Positions 1 through 6,665 are shown, numbered from the stretch's first letter. The stretch: 7,932 bases of DNA from Verrucomicrobiota bacterium (GCA_027618625.1 JAQCER010000114.1:1-7932); one strand, 5' to 3'. Notes: generated by a model not told the origin, from the letters alone. Made by a program: numbers and translations.

Positions 1-1330
1 CGTCGGTCTTGCCTGATGAATCATCGGTATAAAACCTATCGTAGTAGCCGTCGTGGTAAGGATCATAGTGATCGGCGTGCTGATGCTCGTGGTACGGATC
101 ATGATCCGGGTGAGAATGGGCTGAATCATCGTATTGATCGTAAGGACGGGCATCGATTACTTCTTCCGGTTTGCTCCTATCGTCTGCAGTCGAAAGCGGA
201 AGTGCTCCCACAGCAGGCCTTAGATCCGCTCGCCGCGCCGCTGCTTTGACTGCTTCCTCGGCTTCTTCCTTGGACTCCTTGCGCTTCATGAACCAGGACA
301 ACCAGATACAGATTTCGTAGAGAATAATCATTGGCCCTGCCAGCGCTGACAAAACAATGGCATCTGGAGTTGGAGTAATGATCGCTGCTACAACGATAAT
401 GATCACGATCGCGTAAGAACGCGTTTGCCGCATAAATTCGTGCGTAAGCAAATCGAGTTTCACCAGGGCCATGACAACCACAGGCAGCTCAAAGCTTAAT
501 CCGAAGATCAAAATCATCTGTGTAGTAAACGAAACGTATTCGCCAATTTTCCACTGATCCTCTACCCCCATTCTCTTGGAAAATCCGTGGAAGAACTTTA
601 GAGCCTCGACCGTAACAAAGAAATAGGCGAACACCACGCCGACTAAGAAAAGGCCAAATCCAATGGTCAGCGATGGCCACAGCAGTTTCTTCTCCCGCTC
701 TGTCACCCCAGGGAATACGAACTGCGCGATAAAATAGAACAGCAGCGGGAAGCTGACGACGATGCCCGCATAGAGCGACAGCTTGATCGACAATTTGAAA
801 GTCTCTGTCGGACCGAGAGCCTGCATGGTGATCGCGGAAACGCGTCCATCCAGATCCGCAGCCGTTCCCGCATCGACCAACTGCATCGCCCGCGCAAGCA
901 GTTCTGGTTCCCCCAGTGCACGCTCCAGAAATGCTCGGCGAGCGGTTTCGCTGAGTTCCTGGGCCGCAAGATACACGTAGTGAACGTCGGCAATTTGCCT
1001 GAGGAGTTTAAGATCACTATCGTCGCCCCATTCCTTCGCGTCTGAAAAGGCAACATCGAGAAGCGCGCTCCGCTGCTCGCCTGAGAGTGGTACCGCCGCT
1101 CGATTGAGCTTGCGAATTTTCTCCCATTGGACAAAACTCACCGTTTCCGGCAACTTCACCTCCGTCAAAATGCCAGCCTTCTTGGCCGGCCCTTGAATCA
1201 GTTCAAGCAGCGGCTTATTGAATACAAAGCAGCCGATCATCGAGATGAGTAAAGTAACCACGACGCGCACGATCATCGTCCGTAAATCTTCCAAGTGCGC
1301 GAGGAACGGCTTCTCTTCGTCGGCAGTCAT
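1..1330 (-). CDS. tatC: Sec-independent (Tat) protein translocase subunit TatC, 3' end cut by the window
   Basis: This is the multi-spanning inner-membrane receptor of the twin-arginine pathway, which exports folded proteins. The frame stays open for 443 residues to the window edge. Family marks are FLAHLEDLR at 9-17 before TM1 (about 20-38), GPTETF at 173-178 leading into TM2 (about 180-206), TM3 (about 217-240), the FELP turn at 280-283 in TM4 (this glutamate is conserved in TatC), TPTPD at 319-323 in TM5, and TM6 (about 333-348). Usual TatC proteins have about 240-290 residues. Here the loop between TM1 and TM2 is about 130 residues instead of about 30-45, and the cytoplasmic tail after TM6 is at least 95 residues and rich in His, Asp and Tyr. 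An in-frame ATG at 1385-1387 would add 19 residues. I chose 1330 because it has a weak GGA upstream and the TatC core begins right after it; neither start has a good ribosome-binding site. The gene follows the Nudix gene by 83 nt (26 nt from the alternative start). No tatA or tatB is visible. Confidence 0.93.
   Translation of the reverse strand, partial: MTADEEKPFLAHLEDLRTMIVRVVVTLLISMIGCFVFNKPLLELIQGPAKKAGILTEVKLPETVSFVQWEKIRKLNRAAVPLSGEQRSALLDVAFSDAKEWGDDSDLKLLRQIADVHYVYLAAQELSETARRAFLERALGEPELLARAMQLVDAGTAADLDGRVSAITMQALGPTETFKLSIKLSLYAGIVVSFPLLFYFIAQFVFPGVTEREKKLLWPSLTIGFGLFLVGVVFAYFFVTVEALKFFHGFSKRMGVEDQWKIGEYVSFTTQMILIFGLSFELPVVVMALVKLDLLTHEFMRQTRSYAIVIIIVVAAIITPTPDAIVLSALAGPMIILYEICIWLSWFMKRKESKEEAEEAVKAAARRADLRPAVGALPLSTADDRSKPEEVIDARPYDQYDDSAHSHPDHDPYHEHQHADHYDPYHDGYYDRFYTDDSSGKTD
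52..106 (-). repeat. Imperfect tandem repeat encoding the DPYH units of the TatC tail
   Basis: Two similar blocks, at 88-106 and 52-73, share the pattern cgtggta-ggatcat and lie 14 nt apart inside the tatC reading frame. On the minus strand they encode DHDPYHEH and DHYDPYHDG, so the repeat is visible at both DNA and protein level. It probably arose by local duplication and builds the histidine-rich C-terminus. Two copies only; it may continue beyond the window edge. Confidence 0.55.
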
Positions 1331-1413
1331 CGTTCCGCGCGAACGGCTGGCTTGATCTCGAAGGTTGAATAGTTTTGCTAACCACATAACAGGGAATTTG
1401 GATTCAAGTGTTG

Positions 1414-2025
1414 TTACAGCAAGATACTGCGAGCTGTTAACCGGGCGTAGAGAGCGAGAGTCAGGGAATCACTAACTTCATTCGATGCCACCATCTGCTT
1501 CAGCATAGCTGGGTCAATCAGCCGGGTACCCAGTATACTCTCACTGGCATCGGGCGCATTTCCCGTCGACAATGGGACAACCTTGGAAACGAAGAAGAGA
1601 TAGATGTGTTCATCAGTAAATCCCTGAGAAGTGAAATAGTATCCCAATGAAATGATTTGGGCATCAGGAGCAATCTCGTAACCAACCTCTTCGCGCAACT
1701 CTGCCTGCAACGTCCCGAGAATCACATCCGCTTCAAAGCGATTCTCCACATCATCAATCTGGCCCGCAGGAAACTCCGTGAGGGCACGCCTGGCCGCGAC
1801 ACGCTCCTGCTCGACCATAACCAGCTTCCCATCTTCGGTCATGGCAGCGACTGCTACTGCGGACTTCCGGCGCACCACCGTCCACGACAAATCGCGATCT
1901 GGCTGTGACGGCGTGCGCACAGTGACCTCATCGACGCGGACGTAAGGCGACGCGTAAGCGGTCTCCGTTGAGACAGTTGTCCAACCTGCGGGATCTGCGA
2001 TAACGCACCGGGCCACTTTGTCCAT
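1414..2025 (-). CDS. Nudix hydrolase, ADP-ribose pyrophosphatase-like, with an atypical Nudix box
   Basis: This is a 203-residue protein that probably hydrolyses a nucleoside diphosphate linked to another moiety, such as ADP-ribose, in the cytoplasm. Family features are an N-terminal beta region (about 28-70), VMVEQERVA (69-77), FPAGQID (85-91), the Nudix helix ending AELREEVGY (108-116), and SQGFTDE (133-139). The three acidic residues expected to bind metal (E109, E112, E113) are present. The box differs from the consensus G-x5-E-x7-RE-x2-EE-x-G in two ways: 13 residues instead of 7 separate E94 from the second half, and the Arg of RE is Ala108. The SPGF motif common in ADP-ribose pyrophosphatases reads SQGF here. 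I chose the ATG at 2023-2025 because AAAGG lies 7 nt upstream. An ATG at 2029-2031, overlapping the argH stop as ATGA, would add two residues. A still longer frame to 2097 would run 70 nt into argH and is unlikely. Substrate not determinable from sequence. Confidence 0.87.
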   Translation of the reverse strand: MDKVARCVIADPAGWTTVSTETAYASPYVRVDEVTVRTPSQPDRDLSWTVVRRKSAVAVAAMTEDGKLVMVEQERVAARRALTEFPAGQIDDVENRFEADVILGTLQAELREEVGYEIAPDAQIISLGYYFTSQGFTDEHIYLFFVSKVVPLSTGNAPDASESILGTRLIDPAMLKQMVASNEVSDSLTLALYARLTARSILL

Positions 2026-2027
2026 TT

Positions 2028-3440
2028 TCATACCTTTGGCATCCGGTTTCGTGTGTTGCGATTTACCGACGCTTTGGGCGCAAGTTGTCGCTTCCACTTC
2101 TTAAGTTCGTTTGCCACGTTGGATGGGGACGGTGCACCGATCCCTTTACGCGCCTTCAATGCGGTCGTCACATTGAGCACCGAATACAAATCCTGTTCAA
2201 AAGCGCCCGAGAACGATCGGTAGGTCTCCAGTGGAATTTCCTGAAAGGCGATGCCTGATTTCAACGAATGCGCCGTCAGTTGCCCGATCACTTCGTGTGC
2301 ATTCCGAAACGGCACACCCTTCTTCACCAGATAGTCGGCAAGATCGGTGGCAAGAAGAAACGGATCCGACGCAGCCTTCAGAGTTACGCTCTCATTGACT
2401 TTCATGGCAGCGACCATTTCCGCGAATACATCGAGCGCCATGCGTATCGTGTCGATCGAATCAAAGAGTGGCTCTTTGTCTTCCTGCAGGTCGCGATTGT
2501 AAGTCATCGGCAATCCCTTGAGTAACGTCAGCAGGGACATCAGATTGCCGTAGAGGCGACCGGTTTTCCCGCGCGTCAACTCGGCGACATCCGGGTTCTT
2601 CTTCTGTGGCATCAAGCTGGAGCCGGTGGTATGCGCATCACTCAAGGACACGAACCCGAACTCAGCCGATGCCCATAAAATGACGTCCTCGCTCAGTCGC
2701 GACAGATGCGTCCCTGCGAGGGCAATCGCGAATAGAAGCTCTGCAACAAAATCGCGATCGCTGATCGCATCCATGCTGTTCGTAGTCACTGTCGGGAATT
2801 CCAGCAGCTTCGCGACCAACTTGCGATCCAGCACAATCGTCGATCCAGCCAGTGCGCCCGAACCGAGCGGCATGACATTGATCCGCTTGAGGCAATCCGC
2901 CAGACGGGCGGCATCGCGTTCTAACATTTCCACATAGGCCAGCAGATGGTGGGCAAACAGGACCGGCTGCCCCCGCTGCAAGTGCGTATAGCCGGGAACG
3001 ACTGCACTCTGATGCCGCCCTGCGCATCCAACCAGTGCAGTCTGAAGCTTTCTGATGAGCCCGATAATCTCGCGCACTTCATCACGACAATACAGGCGAA
3101 TATCGAGCGCAATCTGATCGTTGCGGCTGCGTGCCGTGTGCAATTTTGCCCCAGCTGCGCCGATCCGCCTGGTGAGTGCGGATTCGATGTTCATGTGGAT
3201 GTCTTCCAGTCCGATCGAAAACTCGAAAGTCCCGGCGTCTATTTCCTTTTCGATCTGGTTCAGGCCTTTCTTGATCGCAGCAAATTCCTTCGCAGTAAGG
3301 ATGCCTGCAGCATTCAGCGCCGAGGCATGCGCGATCGAACCACGAATATCATGGCTGTAGAGGCGCCAGTCATAGGAGATGGATTCTCCGTACCGTTGAA
3401 CCAAATCAGAAGTGTCTTTTTCGAATCGACCTTTCCACAT
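2028..3440 (-). CDS. argH: Argininosuccinate lyase
   Basis: ArgH catalyses the last step of arginine biosynthesis, splitting argininosuccinate into arginine and fumarate, as a cytoplasmic homotetramer of the fumarase/aspartase superfamily. The 470 residues match the usual length (about 455-475). Visible family marks are MWKGRF at the N-terminus, TARSRNDQ at 102-109, PGYTHLQRGQP at 149-159 (including the conserved His153), and the superfamily signature GSSLMPQKKNPD at 273-284 with the mobile catalytic-loop serine. ARKGIGAPSPSNV (430-442) is the C-terminal region. The last 15-20 residues are a basic tail (KASVNRNTRNRMPKV) that looks extra to the fold and also carries the ribosome-binding site of the Nudix gene. 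The ATG at 3438-3440 starts right at the conserved MWKGRF, although no strong Shine-Dalgarno precedes it. It follows the fmdB-like gene by 13 nt, so the two are probably co-transcribed. No other arg genes are in the window. Confidence 0.97.
   Translation of the reverse strand: MWKGRFEKDTSDLVQRYGESISYDWRLYSHDIRGSIAHASALNAAGILTAKEFAAIKKGLNQIEKEIDAGTFEFSIGLEDIHMNIESALTRRIGAAGAKLHTARSRNDQIALDIRLYCRDEVREIIGLIRKLQTALVGCAGRHQSAVVPGYTHLQRGQPVLFAHHLLAYVEMLERDAARLADCLKRINVMPLGSGALAGSTIVLDRKLVAKLLEFPTVTTNSMDAISDRDFVAELLFAIALAGTHLSRLSEDVILWASAEFGFVSLSDAHTTGSSLMPQKKNPDVAELTRGKTGRLYGNLMSLLTLLKGLPMTYNRDLQEDKEPLFDSIDTIRMALDVFAEMVAAMKVNESVTLKAASDPFLLATDLADYLVKKGVPFRNAHEVIGQLTAHSLKSGIAFQEIPLETYRSFSGAFEQDLYSVLNVTTALKARKGIGAPSPSNVANELKKWKRQLAPKASVNRNTRNRMPKV
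2033..2037 (-). promoter_or_regulatory. Ribosome-binding site of the Nudix gene, inside the end of argH
   Basis: AAAGG on the minus strand lies 7 nt upstream of the ATG at 2023-2025 and only 1 nt from the ATG at 2029-2031. Spacing therefore favours the 2025 start. The site lies within the last codons of argH, whose TGA is at 2028-2030, so translation of the two genes is probably coupled. Confidence 0.5.
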
Positions 3441-3453
3441 AAGCTTTGGTTGA

Positions 3454-3657
3454 TTACCGCGAACCTTTTGAGTTCATCGAGAGAATACTCGTCCCGCTGA
3501 AGATGACACCGGAGCCGCCGGTGATGATGCGTTTCACGGGCAGTCCGGTCTCCGGATCCTTCTCCAGAGGCGGGTCTGACATCTTCTGCTGCACTTCGAA
3601 TCGCCGGGGCTCTTCGCCCGGATTTGCGGGGATGGTCTGGTAGATGTAAGTAGCCAT
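3454..3657 (-). CDS. Small FmdB-family-like protein lacking all zinc-ribbon cysteines
   Basis: This 67-residue protein has the outline of the FmdB/CxxC zinc-ribbon regulatory family: MATYIYQ at the N-terminus, FEVQQKMSDPPLEKDP in the middle, GLPVKRII at 38-45, and a Gly-rich end (TGGSGVIFSG, 46-55). In typical family members the first loop carries CxxC and the second CPxCG. Here the corresponding stretches are TIPANPGEEP and DPETG, and the protein contains no cysteine at all, so it cannot bind zinc in the usual way. Codon choice looks like that of its neighbours and the frame is intact, which argues for a real gene. It lies 13 nt before argH and 113 nt after the PKS, so it may open an fmdB-like/argH/Nudix/tatC unit. 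Function unknown, as for most FmdB-like proteins. Confidence 0.75.
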   Translation of the reverse strand: MATYIYQTIPANPGEEPRRFEVQQKMSDPPLEKDPETGLPVKRIITGGSGVIFSGTSILSMNSKGSR

Positions 3658-3679
3658 TTCAGGTTTTGTTCAGATCGTT

Positions 3680-3708
3680 GATATTCCAAGGGAAAACCCT
3701 TCCGTAAA
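3680..3708 (-). promoter_or_regulatory. Weak promoter-like arrangement before the fmdB-like gene
   Basis: In the 113-nt gap after the PKS, the minus strand shows TTTACG (3703-3708; 4 of 6 matches to TTGACA), a 17-nt spacer, then AATATC (3680-3685; 3 of 6 to TATAAT). This lies 22 nt upstream of the fmdB-like ATG. The spacer contains the inverted repeat AAGGG-TTTT-CCCTT (3688-3701). The position suits a start for the fmdB-like/argH unit, but the match is weak and the pattern could arise by chance. Confidence 0.2.
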
Positions 3709-3770
3709 CGCTACCCGATCGCTTGGCAAGTGCCCGAAAACCTCCACCCGCGTCGATCTTGCAGTCAAAA

Positions 3771-4823
3771 TCACGGTAGACGCCACATCTCGCACGCGTG
3801 CGCCGAAAATCCCGCGCCAAATGCGGTGAGCCAGAACCGGGATACGCCATCCGCAGCTGAAGACGCGAGCCCCTTTTCCAGAGCGAAAAGCAAGGAAGGG
3901 CTGCTCATGTTGCCAAATTCTGTGAGCACGGCGCGGGTTTCGACAAGATCCGTGGCCAGAGCCGATTCGATCGCATCGATCACGTCGCGCCCGCCAGAAT
4001 GGGCAAGAATGCGATCCGGTTCCCCTTTCCGCCTGGCGAACAAGCCCGCCACCGCTTCCGCCACAATGGTCGGCACGCACTTTGCCAGCTGGTTCCGCAA
4101 TTTGCCTTCGGCATTGGTGAAGCGAATACTCTCCCGGTGTTCAGGAACGTGTAATGCTGTAAACTCGCCGATCGTCCATTTGCCAGCACCGCCATTCGAG
4201 CCATCGCGCCAGTCATCACTCCAGAGGGCAGCGGCAGCCCCATCACCAAACAGGCACAATGAAACCAACACGCCAGGATCATCGCTCACGTAGAATGCTG
4301 CCGAACACACCTCCACTGCGACCGTTGCCACCTTTGCGCCTGGATGCAGCGCCAGGAACCCAGCGGCAGATCGAAGAGTCGGAATCGCCGCGCCACAACC
4401 TAGGCCAACGAGATCCGACAGAAAAGCATCGCTGCGGAGCCCCACCTGTTCAGCAACATGACTGGTAACTCCAGGGCAAAGATAACCGGTGCAGGTGCAG
4501 ACGAAGAGCGCATCCAGTTCGCCAGCGTTGACTCCCGCGCTGTCCAGTGCTCTCACCAGCGCCTGACCCGCCAACGTCGGCGCCTGAAGTTCGAACATTT
4601 CGTTCAACTCCTGCGCCGAGCGCCCAACGATCGAGGCGATCGAATCGGCAGCAAAGTAGCGCGCGTGGATACCTGAAGTTTCGTTGCTGAGCACTCGCTT
4701 CACCAGACCTTGCGAGCGCGGGTTCAACTGCGAGAAAATCGGGCTGGCCTCGAGCGCCGTGTAACACTCGCCTTGAGTAAAGCGATTGGGAGGCACGGCA
4801 GTGGCGATCGATTGCAAAATCAT
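3771..4823 (-). CDS. Type III polyketide synthase (chalcone/alkylpyrone synthase-like)
   Basis: This is a 350-residue homodimeric-type ketosynthase that would condense an acyl-CoA starter with malonyl-CoA units to give a pyrone, resorcinol or similar ring. The Cys-His-Asn triad is recognisable: C143 in DLVGLGCGAAIP, H275 in ILAHSGGRD, and N305 in FGNMSSPS. Other family marks are VCTCTGYLCPG (108-118), LFGDGAAAAL (191-200) and the C-terminal FGAGFSAH (335-342), where plant enzymes have GPG. Length fits the family (about 350-390). The frame is open 28 codons further upstream, to 4907. I chose the ATG at 4821-4823 because it starts at the conserved core and lies 7 nt after the stop of the oxidoreductase gene, whereas the longer form would overlap that gene by 77 nt. 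The tight spacing indicates co-expression with the oxidoreductase. Starter unit, chain length and product cannot be read from the sequence. Confidence 0.92.
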   Translation of the reverse strand: MILQSIATAVPPNRFTQGECYTALEASPIFSQLNPRSQGLVKRVLSNETSGIHARYFAADSIASIVGRSAQELNEMFELQAPTLAGQALVRALDSAGVNAGELDALFVCTCTGYLCPGVTSHVAEQVGLRSDAFLSDLVGLGCGAAIPTLRSAAGFLALHPGAKVATVAVEVCSAAFYVSDDPGVLVSLCLFGDGAAAALWSDDWRDGSNGGAGKWTIGEFTALHVPEHRESIRFTNAEGKLRNQLAKCVPTIVAEAVAGLFARRKGEPDRILAHSGGRDVIDAIESALATDLVETRAVLTEFGNMSSPSLLFALEKGLASSAADGVSRFWLTAFGAGFSAHACEMWRLP

Positions 4824-4830
4824 ACTGCAA

Positions 4831-5859
4831 TCAGCGGACGAGTTCGAGCAATGAGCGCACCGGCACCAGGCCGCGCCGGGCAAACGCACCGATCCATTTC
4901 TGGGCAACCGGGCGCACCAGCAACGGATTCACAGCACAAGAGACAGCCATCCGTCGGCGAAACATTCCCCGCAATTTTTCGCGGATCTCGCTCTGGCAGT
5001 TTTCCCAGGTGACGTGTCCACGACTCCAGTCGACCAGCAGGGGCACGGCCAGTTCGGCCGATTGAAGCGCCATTGTCATTCCGTTTCCGGTAAATGGAGC
5101 GATCATCGCCTCAGCATCGCCGATCGCAAGCTGCCCGGGCGTCTCCCGCTGCCAACCGAGTGCGAATCCAGCCATCGCGCAGCACGATTCCTCGTCCACC
5201 GCCGCATGCCGCAAGCGCTCGACGAGGCTCGCATGGCCACCACAGCCAAGATAAGAGAGCAGAAGCGCCCCGGCCTTGTTGCCACGCAGTGAGCGATCGA
5301 GGCGGAACAAGCCACAGACATTGATGCGCCCGTCTTCGACTTCAGCCATGCCCATGTAACCATTCGTTCCAAGGTGCATTTCCAGGTCCGAATCGAGCTC
5401 TAACCCGCCCGTGACATGGCACTTCACCCCGATCCACTCGCCTTTACGAGGCACGCGTCCAGCCGCCCAGACAGTGCCTTCCTCAAGCCGACGCGGGAGC
5501 CGCGACTTCTCAACGACAACCGCACCCAGTTCACGGACATGCTCGCACAGACGCCTGTCGAGTCGGTATCGGGAAAGCGCCATCGCTGGCTCAGGGAGTC
5601 GATGGTCACTGAGCCCGGCACCTTTCTGGAACCATCGCACCGAACTGTGGTAAGCAGCTCCGTCAAAGCAGGATGCGATCCCCAGGTTGTTGAGCGTTTC
5701 CTGCCGCAGTCCAGAGAGGAACTCACCGCACACCCGGTGGCGAGGATAGCTTCCCGCCTCGTGGACGGTCACCGGAACAAGAGAGCGCCGCAGACCTGCC
5801 GCGAGCGCAAGGCCCGCGAGTCCGCCTCCGACGATTGTGATGGGACTGGTCACTGACAT
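4831..5859 (-). CDS. FAD-dependent oxidoreductase (geranylgeranyl-reductase/UbiH-like), partner of the type III PKS
   Basis: This 342-residue flavoprotein resembles the group that contains geranylgeranyl reductases and aromatic-ring monooxygenases. Visible marks are the dinucleotide-binding GGGLAGLALA at 11-20, an acidic residue ending the second strand (E34 in VHEAG), RHRVCGEFLSG at 40-50 (the Cys-Gly element seen in geranylgeranyl-reductase-like proteins), YRLDRRL at 98-104, WAAGR at 131-135 in the place of the DG motif, and GDAEAMIAPFTGNGM at 247-261, which binds the FAD ribityl/phosphate. It is unusually rich in cysteine for its size (10, including a CC pair at 226-227). The start ATG at 5857-5859 is 35 nt after pyrF and has no clear ribosome-binding site. 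Because the PKS starts 7 nt after its stop, the likely job is oxidation or reduction of the PKS product, as proposed for flavoproteins in bacterial alkylresorcinol and alkylpyrone clusters; that is inference. Confidence 0.88.
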   Translation of the reverse strand: MSVTSPITIVGGGLAGLALAAGLRRSLVPVTVHEAGSYPRHRVCGEFLSGLRQETLNNLGIASCFDGAAYHSSVRWFQKGAGLSDHRLPEPAMALSRYRLDRRLCEHVRELGAVVVEKSRLPRRLEEGTVWAAGRVPRKGEWIGVKCHVTGGLELDSDLEMHLGTNGYMGMAEVEDGRINVCGLFRLDRSLRGNKAGALLLSYLGCGGHASLVERLRHAAVDEESCCAMAGFALGWQRETPGQLAIGDAEAMIAPFTGNGMTMALQSAELAVPLLVDWSRGHVTWENCQSEIREKLRGMFRRRMAVSCAVNPLLVRPVAQKWIGAFARRGLVPVRSLLELVR

Positions 5860-5894
5860 CGTAGTCTACGCTTCAGGTAAGGCCCTTGGTTCCA

Positions 5895-6665
5895 TCAATC
5901 GGACAGCATTACGGAGTTGATCTGATCCTTGAAACGCCTGGCAGATTCCGCGAACGAGTTTCCATCGTAGAGCACCCCGCGCGAAACATTGACGACGACC
6001 GGAGCCTGCCTCTGATCTTTCGCCAACTCCTGCAAGTCACCGCCCTGAGCTCCCAGCCCCGGCATGAGCAGCGGCAAATCTGCGATGCGACCGCGAACTT
6101 CGTTCGACGCATTGGTCAGCCCGACTACCAGACCGACATCGCCCGGCAACCCTTGGGCCTTGGTCGCCATGTCCTGCACCAGCTCGAACAGATATCGGCC
6201 GTCCGCGGTACGCTGCATCTGAAAATCCGCCGACCCGGGATTCGAAGTCACCGCCAGCAAATACGCACCCTTCCCCTCGTATTGCAGGAAGGGCTCGATC
6301 GTGTCGAAGCCCAGGAACGGATTCAAGGTCACCGCGTCGACATTCCAATGTTCAAAATACGCCCGAGCGTAATAGCGCTGGGTCTCGCCGATATCGCTGC
6401 GCTTGCAGTCGAGAATCACCGGCACTTCCTTCGGCATTTTCTCCAGGAGTTCCTCAAGGATTTGCAAACCACGCAGCCCAAGAGCTTCGAAATAAGCGAT
6501 GTTCGGCTTGAATGCAGCGGCATGCTCAGCAGTTTCACCGACAACCCGATCCAAAAACTCACCAATGTCACCATCAATGATCTCGGGGCGAGGGTCCAGC
6601 CCCACACAAAGGCGGGTTCCCGCACTTTCGATGCGCGCAGTCAGGCGTTCACTATATCTCATCAT
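5895..6665 (-). CDS. pyrF: Orotidine-5'-phosphate decarboxylase (long, PyrF type 2)
   Basis: PyrF makes UMP by decarboxylating orotidine-5'-phosphate, the last step of de novo pyrimidine synthesis, in the cytoplasm. Family marks are VGLDPR at 21-26, FKPN at 52-55 (substrate-binding lysine), the catalytic DxKxxD as DCKRSDIG (D86, K88, D91), NPFLGFD at 115-121, TSNPGS at 140-145, and the phosphate-binding PGLGAQGGD (202-210) plus VSRGVLY (227-233). The length and the GLDPRPE/NPFLG motifs fit the longer second subfamily rather than the roughly 230-residue E. coli type. I chose the ATG at 6663-6665, giving MMRYSERL; the adjacent ATG at 6660-6662 is equally possible. A GTG at 6729-6731 would add 22 residues that do not look like the family. 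It follows the hydrolase gene by 99 nt and precedes the oxidoreductase by 35 nt. Confidence 0.95.
   Translation of the reverse strand: MMRYSERLTARIESAGTRLCVGLDPRPEIIDGDIGEFLDRVVGETAEHAAAFKPNIAYFEALGLRGLQILEELLEKMPKEVPVILDCKRSDIGETQRYYARAYFEHWNVDAVTLNPFLGFDTIEPFLQYEGKGAYLLAVTSNPGSADFQMQRTADGRYLFELVQDMATKAQGLPGDVGLVVGLTNASNEVRGRIADLPLLMPGLGAQGGDLQELAKDQRQAPVVVNVSRGVLYDGNSFAESARRFKDQINSVMLSD

Noticed and set aside
703..1134. A 143-codon open frame on the minus strand within tatC
   Set aside because: It is in a different frame from the continuous tatC reading frame and gives an Arg/Ser-rich translation with no membrane segments.
2032..2097. A longer N-terminus for the Nudix protein
   Set aside because: It would overlap argH by 70 nt, and the added residues have no family resemblance; the well-spaced AAAGG points to the 2025 start.
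2946..3500. A 184-codon open frame on the plus strand
   Set aside because: It is antisense to argH and crosses into the fmdB-like gene; the argH frame carries clear family signatures and this one carries none.
3730..4293. A 187-codon open frame on the plus strand
   Set aside because: It is antisense to the type III PKS, and its low-complexity Ser/Pro/Arg translation is typical of an antisense shadow.
4824..4907. A longer N-terminus for the type III PKS
   Set aside because: The extra 28 residues are Cys/Ser-rich, unlike the family, and would overlap the end of the oxidoreductase gene; the ATG at 4821-4823 fits the family start.
5860..5870. The palindrome cgtag-t-ctacg just before the oxidoreductase start
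   Set aside because: Arms of 5 nt with a one-base centre are expected several times by chance in a window of this size, and the loop is too small for a hairpin.
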